This document shows, piece by piece, positions 43,810-53,387 of a DNA stretch of 64,000 nt. The stretch spans positions 3,224,001 through 3,288,000 of the forward strand of contig CP073694.1 in NCBI GenBank assembly GCA_018228705.1, given 5' to 3'. The position numbers and the translations under genes are program-made. Below the pieces are notes generated by a model, which did not search any database, was not told where the DNA came from, and saw only the letters and a list, made by a program, of their open reading frames with translations. Source of the DNA: Dysosmobacter sp. Marseille-Q4140 (lineage in GTDB: Bacteria; Bacillota; Clostridia; Oscillospirales; Oscillospiraceae). Each line of letters opens with the position of its first letter. Position 1 is the first letter of the stretch.

Positions 43810-44880
43810 ATGGAATACCAACCGGCCCCGTACCGCCTGCCCAGGTCCCACGGACCCCGGATCGCCGTCATCGGCGGCGGCCACGGCCTGGCCAACATGC
43901 TGCGGGGATTGAAGCAGTACACGGAGAACCTGGCCGCCGTGGTGACGGTGGCCGACGACGGCGGCGGCTCCGGCAGACTGCGCCAGGACCTGGGGATGCC
44001 GCCGCCCGGCGACATCCGCAACTGCATGGAGGCCCTGGCCAACACCGAGCCGGTCATGCGGGAGCTGCTCAGCTACCGCTTCACCGAGGGGTCTCTTGCG
44101 GGCCAGAGCTTCGGAAACCTCTTTCTCGCAGCCCTCAACGGCATCTCGCCCACCTTTGACGCGGCGGTCAGCCGCATGAGCGAGGTCCTGGCCATCACCG
44201 GCCGGGTGCTGCCGGTGACCACCGCCGACGTGCGGCTGGAGGCGGAGTTCGAAAACGGCGCCAGCGTGGTGGGGGAGTCCAAAATCTTCTACTGCAAGAA
44301 GAAGGAGGACTGCCGCATCCGCCAGGTGCGGCTGCTGCCGGAGCATCCCAAGGCCCTGCCGGAGGCGCTGACGGCCATCCGGGAGGCGGACATGATCGTC
44401 CTGGGGCCCGGGAGCCTCTACACCAGCATCATCCCCAACCTCCTGGTGGACGGCATCCCCGAGGCCATCCAGGCCTCCAACGCGCTGAAGATCTACGTCT
44501 GCAACGTCATGACCCAGGAGGGGGAGACGGAGGGGTACACCGTCTCCGACCACATCGCGGCCCTCTTCGCCCACTCGGCGCCGGGCCTTTTTGACCTGTG
44601 CCTGACCAATTCCTCCCCCATCCCCAGAGACGTGGCCGCCCGGTACGCTCAGGAGGGTGCCGCGCCCCTGTACGGCGACCGGGAGGCGTGCGCCGCCCTA
44701 GGCGTGGAGGTGGTGGACCGGCCCATCGCCACCGTGGAGCAGGGCTTCGTCCGCCACCATCCGGACCACCTGGCCCGGGAGCTGATTTTGCTCCACGCCG
44801 AGCGCAGCGTCCGCATCGCCGGGGACCGCTACGACTTCCGCCGCAGCGCCTCCCACGTGGAGGGGCGGAGCCGCCGCTGA
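43810..44880 (+). CDS. yvcK: YvcK-family gluconeogenesis factor
   Basis: A 356-residue CofD/YvcK-fold protein that binds UDP-sugars and is needed for normal growth and cell shape on gluconeogenic carbon. IAVIGGGHGLANML, VTVADDGGGSGRLR and PPGDIRNCM are the family motifs, with PGSLYTSIIPNLLV near 200. The start is either the ATG at 43810 or GTG two codons earlier. It lies between rapZ and whiA. Confidence 0.94.
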   Translation: MEYQPAPYRLPRSHGPRIAVIGGGHGLANMLRGLKQYTENLAAVVTVADDGGGSGRLRQDLGMPPPGDIRNCMEALANTEPVMRELLSYRFTEGSLAGQSFGNLFLAALNGISPTFDAAVSRMSEVLAITGRVLPVTTADVRLEAEFENGASVVGESKIFYCKKKEDCRIRQVRLLPEHPKALPEALTAIREADMIVLGPGSLYTSIIPNLLVDGIPEAIQASNALKIYVCNVMTQEGETEGYTVSDHIAALFAHSAPGLFDLCLTNSSPIPRDVAARYAQEGAAPLYGDREACAALGVEVVDRPIATVEQGFVRHHPDHLARELILLHAERSVRIAGDRYDFRRSASHVEGRSRR

Positions 44881-44902
44881 ACACTACGAAAGGAGCGACG
44901 CC

Positions 44903-45796
44903 ATGTCCTTTTCCTTCGACGCCAAAAACGAGCTGTGCCGCCTGCCGGTGCAGAAGCTCTGCTGCGCCAGGGCGGAGGCCTACGGCATCCTGCTCTACTG
45001 CAACACCTTCAGCGCATCGGAGGTGCGCATCGTCACCGAGAACCCCAACTTCGCCGCCCGCCTGCCAAAGCTCTTTCACCGGGCCTTCAGCATCCGCTTT
45101 GACCGCCAGCCGGAGCCGGGGGCGCCGGGGAAGATGGTGTTCCAGATCACGGAGCGGCGGAAGCTGGAGCGGATCACCGACATGCTGGGCTACGACCTGC
45201 GGCAGAACCTGGTGCTCCACATCAACTTCGCCCTGCTGGAGGAGGAGTGCTGCAAGGCCTCCTTCCTGCGGGGGGTGTTTTTCGCCGGGGGCAGCATCAC
45301 CGACCCCATGAAGCGCTACCACCTGGAGCTGACTACCTCCCACCAGCAGGCCAGCCGGGAGCTGGACGTGCTGCTGCGGGAGAGCGGCTACCCGCCCAAG
45401 AGCGTCAGACGCAACGGCAGCTTCGTCACCTATTTCAAGCAGAGCGACCAGATCGAGGATTTTCTCACCCTGATCGGGGCGCCGGTGGCGGCCATGAACG
45501 TCATGACCGCCAAGATGGAGAAGGACCTCCGGAACAGCGTCAACCGCCGGCTCAACTGCGACAGCGCCAACCTGGACAAGGCGGTGCTGGCGGCCCAGGA
45601 GCAGCTGGAGGCCATCCGCCGCCTGCGCGCCTCCGGGCAGATGGAGACCCTGCCGGAGAAGCTGAAGGCCACGGCGGCCCTGCGGGAGGCCCACCCGGAG
45701 CTGAGCCTCTCCGAGCTGGCGGAGACCTTTGACCCGCCGGTGACCAAGTCCTGCCTCAGCCACCGCCTGCGGAAGATCATGCAGCTGGCGGAGTGA
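44903..45796 (+). CDS. whiA: DNA-binding protein WhiA
   Basis: A 297-residue regulator with an N-terminal LAGLIDADG-like domain (CRAEAYGILLY; FLRGVFFAGGSITDP near 127) and a C-terminal HTH (SLSELAETFDPPVTKSCLSHRLRK). WhiA controls sporulation in actinomycetes and affects cell division in Firmicutes. The rapZ-yvcK-whiA triplet is widely conserved. Confidence 0.95.
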   Translation: MSFSFDAKNELCRLPVQKLCCARAEAYGILLYCNTFSASEVRIVTENPNFAARLPKLFHRAFSIRFDRQPEPGAPGKMVFQITERRKLERITDMLGYDLRQNLVLHINFALLEEECCKASFLRGVFFAGGSITDPMKRYHLELTTSHQQASRELDVLLRESGYPPKSVRRNGSFVTYFKQSDQIEDFLTLIGAPVAAMNVMTAKMEKDLRNSVNRRLNCDSANLDKAVLAAQEQLEAIRRLRASGQMETLPEKLKATAALREAHPELSLSELAETFDPPVTKSCLSHRLRKIMQLAE

Positions 45797-45842
45797 CTGT
45801 AAAGTAAAAATACATAACAGATAGAAAGAGGAGAATTTTTAT

Positions 45843-46292
45843 ATGGACCGCTGTGCAAAAGCCTATGAATACCACAAGCAGGGATACAACTGCGCCCAGT
45901 CCGTGGCGGGCGCCTTCGCGGATCTGGCGGGTCTGGCCCCGGAGCAGCTGATGGCCGCCACCGGCGGCTTCGGCGGCGGCGTGGGCGGCAGCCACGCGGA
46001 GGTGTGCGGCGCCGTCAGCGGCGGCGTGCTGGTGCTGAGCCTGCTGCACCCCCACACCGACGGGGCCGACAGGGCGGGGAAGGCGGCCGTCTATGCCCTG
46101 ACCAAGGAGTTCCGCCGCCGCTTCGAGGAGGTGTTCGGCCTGACCCGCTGCGGCGAGCTGCTGAAGGCCCGCCCCGGCGTCACGGACAAGAACCCCGCCG
46201 CGCAGCGGCTGGGCGTCACCGCCCACTGCGACAACATGGTCGTCACCGCCGTGGAGATCGTGGAGCAGATGCTGGCGGAGGAGCAGGGCTGA
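45843..46292 (+). CDS. C_GCAxxG_C_C family protein
   Basis: A 149-residue small cysteine-containing protein. The spaced pattern YNCAQSV, TGGFGGGVGG, EVCGAVSGG and HCDNMV matches the C-GCAxxG-C-C family, thought to be metal- or redox-related, with no settled function. AGAGGAG precedes the ATG. It follows whiA after 46 AT-rich bases that could hold a promoter. Confidence 0.8.
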   Translation: MDRCAKAYEYHKQGYNCAQSVAGAFADLAGLAPEQLMAATGGFGGGVGGSHAEVCGAVSGGVLVLSLLHPHTDGADRAGKAAVYALTKEFRRRFEEVFGLTRCGELLKARPGVTDKNPAAQRLGVTAHCDNMVVTAVEIVEQMLAEEQG

Positions 46293-46323
46293 GTCAAGCC
46301 GTACCGGAGGGGGAGGCGCAGGT

Positions 46324-46863
46324 GTGAAGGACCGGAGTGAGATACGGACCGGAGGCGGTCCTGTGCTCCATGTGTGGCATACCGCCCTGGCGCCGGAGCA
46401 GTTCCAGGCCCGGATCCGGACCCGGGCCCGGTCCTTCGGGCCGGACTGGCGCCTTCACTGGAAGGCGGTCCGGGGCGGATACCGGCTGTGGCTGTGTCCG
46501 GAGCTGCCGGTATTCCGGGGGCGGGGCCAGCTGCCCCTGCGGCTGTGGGTACGGCCGGAGGGGGAGGGCTGCCGCGTGACCGGAGTCTTTGCGCCGCCCC
46601 TGTGGTCGCTGGCTCTGGATGCGCTGGCGCCGCCGGCGCTGACGTGCGTGGCTTCGCTTCGGACCGGCCGGATGACCCCCTGGTGGGTCCCGGCGGCCAT
46701 GACCGTCTTTTTGCTGCTGGTCCCCCGAATGTTCACCGCCTGGGGCCGGGACCGGCGTTTGCTGCGGTGGGTCGGGGAGGACCTGCTGGGCGGCGGAGCG
46801 GGGAGCGGCCCTGCTCCCCGGACCTTTGAAAAAGGAGGGGACTGCCATGAAAAAGGGGGATGA
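46324..46863 (+). CDS. Hypothetical membrane-associated protein
   Basis: A 179-residue, Arg/Trp/Pro-rich protein with a hydrophobic segment near residues 120-140 (TPWWVPAAMTVFLLLVPRMF). A GTG at 46324 is the likely start (GGAGGGGGAGG upstream). It overlaps the next gene by 17 bases. No family is recognised. Confidence 0.6.
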   Translation: MKDRSEIRTGGGPVLHVWHTALAPEQFQARIRTRARSFGPDWRLHWKAVRGGYRLWLCPELPVFRGRGQLPLRLWVRPEGEGCRVTGVFAPPLWSLALDALAPPALTCVASLRTGRMTPWWVPAAMTVFLLLVPRMFTAWGRDRRLLRWVGEDLLGGGAGSGPAPRTFEKGGDCHEKGG

Positions 46864-47137
46864 ATGGGACTGCCGTCAGGCGCTGAAGATGTCCCATATT
46901 CTGTTTTTCAGCGGCTTTTTGCTGGTGATGGCCGGCGGTCTGGTGCTGTGCGTGAGCACGGCGCCCCGGGCGCTGGCGGCTCTGCTGATGGCCGGCGGGG
47001 CGGTGCTGCTGATCGCCGGGCTGATCCTGGCCGCCTGGAAGGTGCGCTGTCCCCACTGTGGGGCATCCCTGATGCTGGGAGGCCGTCTGCCCCTGAGCCT
47101 GCCTCCCCACTGCCCCGGCTGCGGAGAAAAGCTGTGA
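46847..47137 (+). CDS. Membrane protein with C-terminal zinc ribbon (copy 1)
   Basis: A 96-residue protein with two hydrophobic segments (ILFFSGFLLVMAGGLVLCV and LLMAGGAVLLIAGLILAAW) followed by CPHCGASLMLGG...CPGCGEKL, a four-cysteine ribbon. AAGGAGGGG sets the start at 46847. The next gene has the same layout, so the pair looks like a tandem duplication. Function unknown. Confidence 0.75.
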   Translation: MKKGDEWDCRQALKMSHILFFSGFLLVMAGGLVLCVSTAPRALAALLMAGGAVLLIAGLILAAWKVRCPHCGASLMLGGRLPLSLPPHCPGCGEKL

Positions 47138-47144
47138 GGTGCCT

Positions 47145-47420
47145 GTGAACAGACATTCCATGAACCACCGCCGGATGCGGGCCATCCGGATCGTGTTTTA
47201 CAGCGGCCTGGGACTGCTGGTACCGGCCTGGGCCGCCGCCTGCTGGTGGGAGCAGTTGGCCATGGTCCTGCTGGGCCTCGCCCTGGGTGCCATCCTCCTG
47301 GCCTCGCTGGCCTCTCTATGGGTGCGCTGCCCGGTCTGCGGAGCCAATCTCTGCCGGGGCATGCGCCTGCCCGGCCAGCTGCCCAGGTTCTGTCCCCGCT
47401 GCGGGTCAGAGGTGAAGTGA
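47145..47420 (+). CDS. Membrane protein with C-terminal zinc ribbon (copy 2)
   Basis: A 91-residue paralogue of the preceding protein: two hydrophobic segments (IVFYSGLGLLVPAWAAACW and MVLLGLALGAILLASLASL) then CPVCGANLCRGM...CPRCGSEVK. The LP-rich spacer between the two CxxC pairs is shared. The start is either GTG 47145 or GTG 47139. It ends 39 bases before dnaE. Confidence 0.72.
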   Translation: MNRHSMNHRRMRAIRIVFYSGLGLLVPAWAAACWWEQLAMVLLGLALGAILLASLASLWVRCPVCGANLCRGMRLPGQLPRFCPRCGSEVK

Positions 47421-47459
47421 CCTGCTGCCGCAGCGCAACTATCGGAAAGGAGACCGCCC

Positions 47460-50400
47460 ATGTCCTTTGTCCATCTCCATGTGCATACGGAGTTCAGCCT
47501 TCTGGACGGCGCCTGCCGCATCAAGGACCTGCCCCAGGTCGTCAAAGACATGGGGCAGACCGCCTGCGCCATCACGGACCACGGCGTCATGTACGGCGCC
47601 ATCGACTTCTACCGGGCCTGCAAGGCGGCGGGGGTCAAGCCCATCATCGGCTGCGAGGTCTATGTGACGCCCCAGGGCCGGTCCCGGTTCGACAAGGTCC
47701 ACGAGTTCGACGCCGAGAGCCGCCATCTGGTGCTGCTGTGCGAGAACGAGGAGGGCTACCGAAACCTCTCCTACCTGGTCTCCGCCGGGTGGACCGAGGG
47801 CTTTTACATCAAGCCCCGGATCGACCAGGGGCTGCTGCGGCAGCACAGCGGCGGCCTCATCGCCCTTTCCGCGTGTCTCGCCGGAGAGATCCCCCGGCGG
47901 CTGCGCAACGGCGAGTATGCGAGCGCCAAAAACTACGCCCTGGAGATGGCGGAGCTGTTCGGACCGGAGCGGTTCTACCTGGAGCTCCAGGACCACGGCA
48001 TCCCGGAGCAGCGGCAGGTGAACCAGGGAATTTTGCGCATCCACCAGGAGACCGGCATCCCCATGGTCTGCACCAACGACGCTCACTACCTGCGAAAAGA
48101 GGACGCCGAGGCCCACGACGTGCTGCTGTGCATCCAGACCGGCAAGACCATCGACGACGAGAACCGGATGCGCTACGAGCCGCGGAACTTCTACCTGCGC
48201 AGCGAGGAGGAGATGCGGGCCCTCTTCGACGGCTTTGAAGGGGCGCTGGACAATACCGTAAAGGTCGCGGAGATGTGCAACCTGGAATTTACCTTCGGCA
48301 AGTACCACCTGCCGGAATTCCAGCTGCCTCCGGGCTACGACAGCTTCACCTACCTCAAAAAGCTCTGCGACGAGGGCTACCGGGAGCGCTACGGCGACGA
48401 CGACAGCCACCGCCAGCAGCTGACCTATGAACAGAACATGATCGAGAAGATGGGGTTCACCGACTACTTCCTCATCGTCTCCGACTTCGTCCGCTACGCC
48501 AAGGGCGCCGGGATCCCCGTGGGCCCCGGCCGCGGCAGCGCCGCGGGCAGCATGGTCAGCTACTGCCTCCACATCACCGATATCGACCCGGTGAAATACA
48601 GCCTCTACTTCGAGCGGTTTTTGAACCCGGAGCGGGTCAGTATGCCGGATATCGACATGGACTTCGGCGACACCCGCCGGGGCGAGGTGGTGGACTACGT
48701 CCGCCGTAAGTACGGCGACGACCGCGTGGCCCAGATCGTCACCTTCGGCACCATGGCCGCCCGGGGCGTCATCCGGGACGTGGGCCGGGTCATGAACATG
48801 CCCTACGCCGAGGTGGACCAGATCGCCAAGCAGGTGCCGGGCGCCCTGCACATCACCCTGGAGGACGCCCTGCGCCTCAGTAAGCCCCTGCGGGAGCTGT
48901 ACGACACCGACGAGCGGGTGAAAAAGCTCATCGACACCGCCAGGGCCCTGGAGGGCATGCCCCGCCACGCCTCCACCCACGCCGCCGGCGTGGTCATCAC
49001 CCGGCGGCCGGTGTACGAGTACGTGCCCCTGGCGAAAAACGACGACGCCGTGGTCTGCCAGTACGTCATGACCACCTTGGAGGAGCTGGGCCTTCTCAAA
49101 ATGGACTTTCTGGGCCTGCGGAACCTGACGGTGCTGGACGACGCGGTGAAGATGGTCCAGGAGCGCCAGCCGGACTTCCGGCTGGAGGACATCCCCGAGG
49201 ATGATGCGGAGACCTTCGCCATGCTCTCCGCGGGAAAGACCAGCGGCGTGTTCCAGGTGGAGTCCGCCGGCATGACCGGCGTGTGCGTGGGCCTCAAGCC
49301 CCGCAGCATCGAGGACATCACCGCCATCATCGCCCTGTACCGCCCGGGACCCATGGACTCCATCCCCCGCTTCATCGCCTGCTCTCAGGACCCCAGCAAG
49401 ATCAAGTACCTGCACCCGTCCCTGGAGCCGATCCTCTCCGTCACTTACGGCTGCATCGTCTACCAGGAGCAGGTCATCCAGATCTTCCAGCAGCTGGCGG
49501 GCTACTCCCTGGGCCAGGCGGACATGGTGCGCCGGGCCATGAGCAAGAAGAAGGCCAAGGACATCGAGCGGGAGCGGGAGGCCTTCCTCCACGGGGACCC
49601 GGACCGGAACATCACCGGCTGCGTGGCGGGCGGCATCCCGGAGGCCACCGCCCAGGCCATCTACCAGGACATCTACGACTTCGCCAACTACGCCTTCAAC
49701 AAGGCCCACGCCGTCTCCTACGCCGTGGTGGCCTACCAGACTGCCTGGTTCAAGTGCCACCACACCCGGGAGTACATGGCGGCGCTGCTGACCTCCGTTC
49801 TGGACAACTCCGATAAGGTGGCCGGCTACATCAACGAGTGCCGGGAGTGCGGAATCGCCCTGCTGCCGCCGGACATCAACCGCTCCGCCGACCGCTTCAC
49901 CGTGGAGGAGGGGGGCATCCGCTTCGGATTGGTCGCCATCAAGAACATCGGCCGGGGATTCATCCTCTCGGTGATGGAGGAGCGGAAAAAGGCGCCCTTC
50001 CGGTCCCTCCAGGACTTCTGCGAGCGCATGGGCGGGGGAGACATCAACAAGCGGGCGGTGGAGAACCTGATCCGCTCCGGTGCTTTCGACTCCACCGGCG
50101 CCCGCCGGTCCCAGCTGATCCAGGTGTACGAGTCCATCATGGACGCCGTGGCCGACAGCCTCCGCCAGAACCTGGAGGGGCAGCTGGACTTCTTCTCCAT
50201 GGCGATGGGACAGCAGGACGCAGCGCCTGTAAAGGAGATCCCCATGCCGGATATCCCGGAGTTCACCCCCCAGGAGCTCATGACCATGGAGAAGGCCACC
50301 ACGGGACTGTACCTCTCCGGCCACCCCATGGACCAGTATCGCCAGGAGGTGAAGGCCCTGCGGGCCCCCACCATGGCCTCTATTCTGGAGGACTTCGCCC

Positions 50401-50945
50401 AGGAGGGGGGACCCACCCGCTTTGCCGACGACCAGCGGATCACCCTCTGCGGCGTCGTCACCGCCAGCAAGACCAAGACCACGAAGAACAACTCCCTCAT
50501 GGCCTACGTCACCGTGGAGGACGACACCGCCTCCATGGAGCTGCTCTGCTTTGCCCGGGTGCTGGACGCCTGCGGTGCCTACCTGAAGGAGAACCAGGCG
50601 GTGGTGGTGAAGGGGCGCCTCTCCGTCCGGGACGAGAAGGCCCCCCAGGTCATGGCGGACAGCGTGTACCCGCTCTCCACCGTGAAGGGCGGCACGCCGC
50701 CGCCTCCCGCGCCGAAGGGGGAGAAGCTGCTGGAGGGGCAGACCCTCTATCTGAAATTCCCCAGTATCGACAGCCCGGCTGTGCGGCACATGAAGCTGGT
50801 GTTCAACATGTTCCCCGGCACCACGCCGGTGCGGATGGTCATGGCGGACACCCGGAAGGTCTACGCCGCCAGCGTCCTGCTGCACCGCGCCCTGGTGGAG
50901 GAGGCCCGGGAGACCCTGGGCGCGGACAACGTGGTGGTCAAGTGA
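47460..50945 (+). CDS. dnaE: DNA polymerase III subunit alpha (DnaE)
   Basis: A 1161-residue polymerase without an internal exonuclease. The N-terminal PHP domain begins HLHVHTEFSLLDG; the palm has Asp397 and Asp399 in MPDIDMDFGDTRR and a third Asp in KMDFLGLRN; a helix-hairpin-helix and an OB-fold (ITLCGVVTASKTKTTKNN near 995) follow. In Firmicutes DnaE extends RNA primers before PolC takes over. It is transcribed alone or with the small zinc-ribbon genes and ends at a strong hairpin. Confidence 0.96.
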   Translation: MSFVHLHVHTEFSLLDGACRIKDLPQVVKDMGQTACAITDHGVMYGAIDFYRACKAAGVKPIIGCEVYVTPQGRSRFDKVHEFDAESRHLVLLCENEEGYRNLSYLVSAGWTEGFYIKPRIDQGLLRQHSGGLIALSACLAGEIPRRLRNGEYASAKNYALEMAELFGPERFYLELQDHGIPEQRQVNQGILRIHQETGIPMVCTNDAHYLRKEDAEAHDVLLCIQTGKTIDDENRMRYEPRNFYLRSEEEMRALFDGFEGALDNTVKVAEMCNLEFTFGKYHLPEFQLPPGYDSFTYLKKLCDEGYRERYGDDDSHRQQLTYEQNMIEKMGFTDYFLIVSDFVRYAKGAGIPVGPGRGSAAGSMVSYCLHITDIDPVKYSLYFERFLNPERVSMPDIDMDFGDTRRGEVVDYVRRKYGDDRVAQIVTFGTMAARGVIRDVGRVMNMPYAEVDQIAKQVPGALHITLEDALRLSKPLRELYDTDERVKKLIDTARALEGMPRHASTHAAGVVITRRPVYEYVPLAKNDDAVVCQYVMTTLEELGLLKMDFLGLRNLTVLDDAVKMVQERQPDFRLEDIPEDDAETFAMLSAGKTSGVFQVESAGMTGVCVGLKPRSIEDITAIIALYRPGPMDSIPRFIACSQDPSKIKYLHPSLEPILSVTYGCIVYQEQVIQIFQQLAGYSLGQADMVRRAMSKKKAKDIEREREAFLHGDPDRNITGCVAGGIPEATAQAIYQDIYDFANYAFNKAHAVSYAVVAYQTAWFKCHHTREYMAALLTSVLDNSDKVAGYINECRECGIALLPPDINRSADRFTVEEGGIRFGLVAIKNIGRGFILSVMEERKKAPFRSLQDFCERMGGGDINKRAVENLIRSGAFDSTGARRSQLIQVYESIMDAVADSLRQNLEGQLDFFSMAMGQQDAAPVKEIPMPDIPEFTPQELMTMEKATTGLYLSGHPMDQYRQEVKALRAPTMASILEDFAQEGGPTRFADDQRITLCGVVTASKTKTTKNNSLMAYVTVEDDTASMELLCFARVLDACGAYLKENQAVVVKGRLSVRDEKAPQVMADSVYPLSTVKGGTPPPPAPKGEKLLEGQTLYLKFPSIDSPAVRHMKLVFNMFPGTTPVRMVMADTRKVYAASVLLHRALVEEARETLGADNVVVK

Positions 50946-50960
50946 CCGCCGGAAACCGAC

Positions 50961-50999
50961 AAAAAAGCGCCCCGTGTCCACTGGACATGGGGCGTTTTT
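50961..50999. terminator. Bidirectional terminator after dnaE
   Basis: CGCCCCGTGTCCA (50968-50980) pairs with the segment 50982-50994 (one G-T pair). A-rich sequence precedes and five T follow, so it can serve both dnaE and the minus-strand gene ending at 51005. Confidence 0.88.
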
Positions 51000-51004
51000 C
51001 CGTC

Positions 51005-51271
51005 TCAGTCGCGGGGGTTCAGCCGGAGGATCAGGCCGGTCAGTCCGGCACCGACGGTCACAAAGACCGCCTGGAGAGCCCGGAGGGCGGGGCCCTCGTT
51101 TCCGGGGATGGGGTTGGTCCGTGCCCACAGCACCAGGGCCACGGCCAGCACCGCCGCGCCGGCGGTGAAGATCCAGGCCCGCCGTTTCTTTCGCAGAAGG
51201 GCGCGGACAAGGATGCCCGCCAGCAGGGGAAAAGCCAGGAGACAGGCCCAGTTCCAGAGAATGATGCCCAT
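51005..51271 (-). CDS. Small membrane protein
   Basis: An 88-residue protein made of three hydrophobic segments (WNWACLLAFPLLAGILVRAL, AGAAVLAVALVLWA, VFVTVGAGLTGLIL). No family is recognised. It lies nine bases after another small membrane gene of the same strand, so the two are probably co-transcribed. Confidence 0.65.
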   Translation of the reverse strand: MGIILWNWACLLAFPLLAGILVRALLRKKRRAWIFTAGAAVLAVALVLWARTNPIPGNEGPALRALQAVFVTVGAGLTGLILRLNPRD

Positions 51272-51280
51272 AGGTCCTCC

Positions 51281-51517
51281 TTATCTGCGCAGGCGCAGCC
51301 CCGCGCCGCAGAGCAGGGCCCCCGCCGCCGCGGCGGCGAACAAAAAGGCCCAGATGGCGCAGAGCTCCTGGCCCCGGGGCGTCAGAAACAGCAGGGCAAG
51401 GCCGGCGGCGGCCAGCGCCGCCGTCAGGAGCCAGGCGCGCGGGTCCTTCCGGATGTCGAAGCGGAGGAACGCCCCCGCCAGGGCGCCGATGAGGGCTGCG
51501 AGGATCGTGGGGAACAT
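51281..51517 (-). CDS. Small membrane protein
   Basis: A 78-residue protein with three hydrophobic segments and a basic middle (LRFDIRKDPR). It starts MFPTILAALIGALAGAFL, and its start has AAAGGAGCG upstream. It shares size and architecture with its downstream neighbour and could be a divergent copy. Function unknown. Confidence 0.65.
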   Translation of the reverse strand: MFPTILAALIGALAGAFLRFDIRKDPRAWLLTAALAAAGLALLFLTPRGQELCAIWAFLFAAAAAGALLCGAGLRLRR

Positions 51518-51576
51518 ACCGTACGCTCCTTTCGATCAGACCGCGTATTCTTAAATGTGCGGGACCCCTCCGGGCG

Positions 51577-52125
51577 TCACTGGTCCTTGTCCTCCTCGGG
51601 GTCCGAGGACATCAGCACCCGCATGATCTCGCTGTACAGCCGCTCCGGGCTCTTGCGGAACCGCTCCGCCAGCATCTTGGCCATATCCTCCCGGGGGATG
51701 GCCAGCTTCAGGTCCATGACGCTGCCCATGTCGTCCTCCAGGGAGAAGGCGGCGGTGTAGGTGCCGTTGGGACGCTGGGTGACGGAGGCCTTCACCTGGC
51801 TCTTGCGCCGGAGCTTGCGGTTGCAGGCGGCCAGGTTCTTGTCGCACCGCAGCCGCACGGAGTAGGGCAGGCTGGACTCGCAGATGCGGCTGTTGCGCAG
51901 GCCCTTTTCGGTGATGGCGTAGAGCCCCTCCTCCGACAGCGTCAGGTGCTCCGTTTTCACCAGATCCGCCAGACACTCGGAGAAGTCGAAGTAGTCGATG
52001 GCGTCGTCGCACAGCGTCAGATCCAGCACCGTGTCAAAGGGAATGGGCTCGATGACCCGGGCGGTGATGTAGAGGATGAGGAACTTGATCTCCAGCTTGT
52101 CGCGGATAAAACCCCTGCCGGCCAC
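51577..52125 (-). CDS. DUF4364 family protein
   Basis: A 182-residue protein with an N-terminal winged-helix-like region (ILYITARVIEPIPFD...YFDFSECLADLVKTEHL) and a C-terminal beta-rich domain, resembling the clostridial DUF4364 group. The GTG start at 52125 is set by AAAGGAGGTGCCGCC; the extra 17 residues of the longer reading are spurious. It is divergent from the DUF3048 lipoprotein gene. A regulatory role is possible but unproven. Confidence 0.75.
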   Translation of the reverse strand: MAGRGFIRDKLEIKFLILYITARVIEPIPFDTVLDLTLCDDAIDYFDFSECLADLVKTEHLTLSEEGLYAITEKGLRNSRICESSLPYSVRLRCDKNLAACNRKLRRKSQVKASVTQRPNGTYTAAFSLEDDMGSVMDLKLAIPREDMAKMLAERFRKSPERLYSEIMRVLMSSDPEEDKDQ

Positions 52126-52223
52126 GGCGGCACCTCCTTTCCAAATGGATGATGATTCAAACCCATTATACCCCAAAATCCCGCTGCCGTACAGAGCGAA
52201 AATTGCGCCTGTCGAATTCTGTC

Positions 52224-52253
52224 TTGACGGGGCGGCCCGGGGCAGGGTATCAT
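52224..52253 (+). promoter_or_regulatory. Promoter of the DUF3048 lipoprotein gene
   Basis: TTGACG (52224-52229), an 18-base spacer and TATCAT (52248-52253), about 35 bases before the ATG. Confidence 0.65.
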
Positions 52254-52285
52254 GAGGTTCACATCACAGAGAAAGGGGCGGGAGC

Positions 52286-53371
52286 ATGGGCAGACAGATG
52301 CTGTGCGCGCTGCTGGCGGCGCTGCTGCTGGCGGGCCTGACGGCCTGCGGCGGGGAGGCGGCGAAGGAGCCGGAGGAGATCCCGGAGGAAGCGGAGGAGG
52401 AACTGCCGCAGCCTCAGCCGGAGCCAGCGCCCTGCGTCCCCGCCGGGACCAACCCCCTGACAGGGGAGCCCATGGAGGAGATTTACGAGTCCGACCGGCC
52501 GGTGGCGGTGATGTTCAACAACCTGAAGGCCGCCCAGCCCCAGCTGGGTATCTCCCAGGCGGATATCATCTATGAGGTCCCCGCCGAGGGCGGCATCACC
52601 CGGATGCTGGCCCTGTACCAGAGCCTGGAGGGGGTGGAGACCCTGGGCAGCGTCCGGTCCACCCGGCCTTACTACCTGGAGCTGGCCCTGGCCCACGACG
52701 CCCTGCTGGTCCACGCCGGCGGCAGTCCGGAGGCCTACCGGGACATCTCCGCCTGGGGCGTGGACAACATGGACGGGGTCAACGGCGGGTCCGACGCCGA
52801 TATCTTCTGGCGGGACCAGGACCGGCGCAGGACCATGGGCTATGAGCACAGCATGGTGACCTCCGGGGAGAAGATCCTCGGCTATCTGGCGGAGGACCAC
52901 TTCCGCAGGCAGCACGAGGCTGGATATGAAGAGGGGCTGACCTTCACGGAGGACGGCACCCCCGCCGGCGGCACGGCGGCGGAGCACATCTCCCTGAAAT
53001 TCTCCTATTACAAGACCGGTACCTTCGACTACGACGCTGCTTCCGGCACGTATCTGGCGGGCCAGTACGGCGGACCCTACACCGACGGGACCGGCGGCGC
53101 CCAGGTCAGCGCCGTCAACGTGCTGGTGCTGGAGACCTCCATCTATGTCAACGCCGGGGACTCGGCGGGCCGCATGACCGCCAAGCTCACCGGGGAGGGG
53201 GAGGGCACCTTCTTCTGCGGCGGAAGGTCCGTGCCCATCCGCTGGAGCCGGGCGGACCGGTACAGCCCCTTCGTCTACACCCTGGAGGACGGCACGCCCC
53301 TGGCGCTGGGCCGGGGCAGGAGCTACATCTGCATCATCAACCCCCGGGACAGCACCCTCACGGTCAGCTGA
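52286..53371 (+). CDS. DUF3048 (YerB-like) lipoprotein
   Basis: A 361-residue secreted lipoprotein. The signal peptide MLCALLAALLLAGLTAC ends in a lipobox with Cys21, followed by a Glu/Pro-rich linker. The DUF3048 core contains RPVAVMFNNLKAAQPQLG, IIYEVPAEGGITRMLALYQ, and GSVRSTRPYYLELA. In Bacillus the relative YerB is a lipoprotein of unknown role. A hairpin follows the stop. Confidence 0.85.
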   Translation: MGRQMLCALLAALLLAGLTACGGEAAKEPEEIPEEAEEELPQPQPEPAPCVPAGTNPLTGEPMEEIYESDRPVAVMFNNLKAAQPQLGISQADIIYEVPAEGGITRMLALYQSLEGVETLGSVRSTRPYYLELALAHDALLVHAGGSPEAYRDISAWGVDNMDGVNGGSDADIFWRDQDRRRTMGYEHSMVTSGEKILGYLAEDHFRRQHEAGYEEGLTFTEDGTPAGGTAAEHISLKFSYYKTGTFDYDAASGTYLAGQYGGPYTDGTGGAQVSAVNVLVLETSIYVNAGDSAGRMTAKLTGEGEGTFFCGGRSVPIRWSRADRYSPFVYTLEDGTPLALGRGRSYICIINPRDSTLTVS

Positions 53372-53387
53372 GACCGGCGAAACTTCC

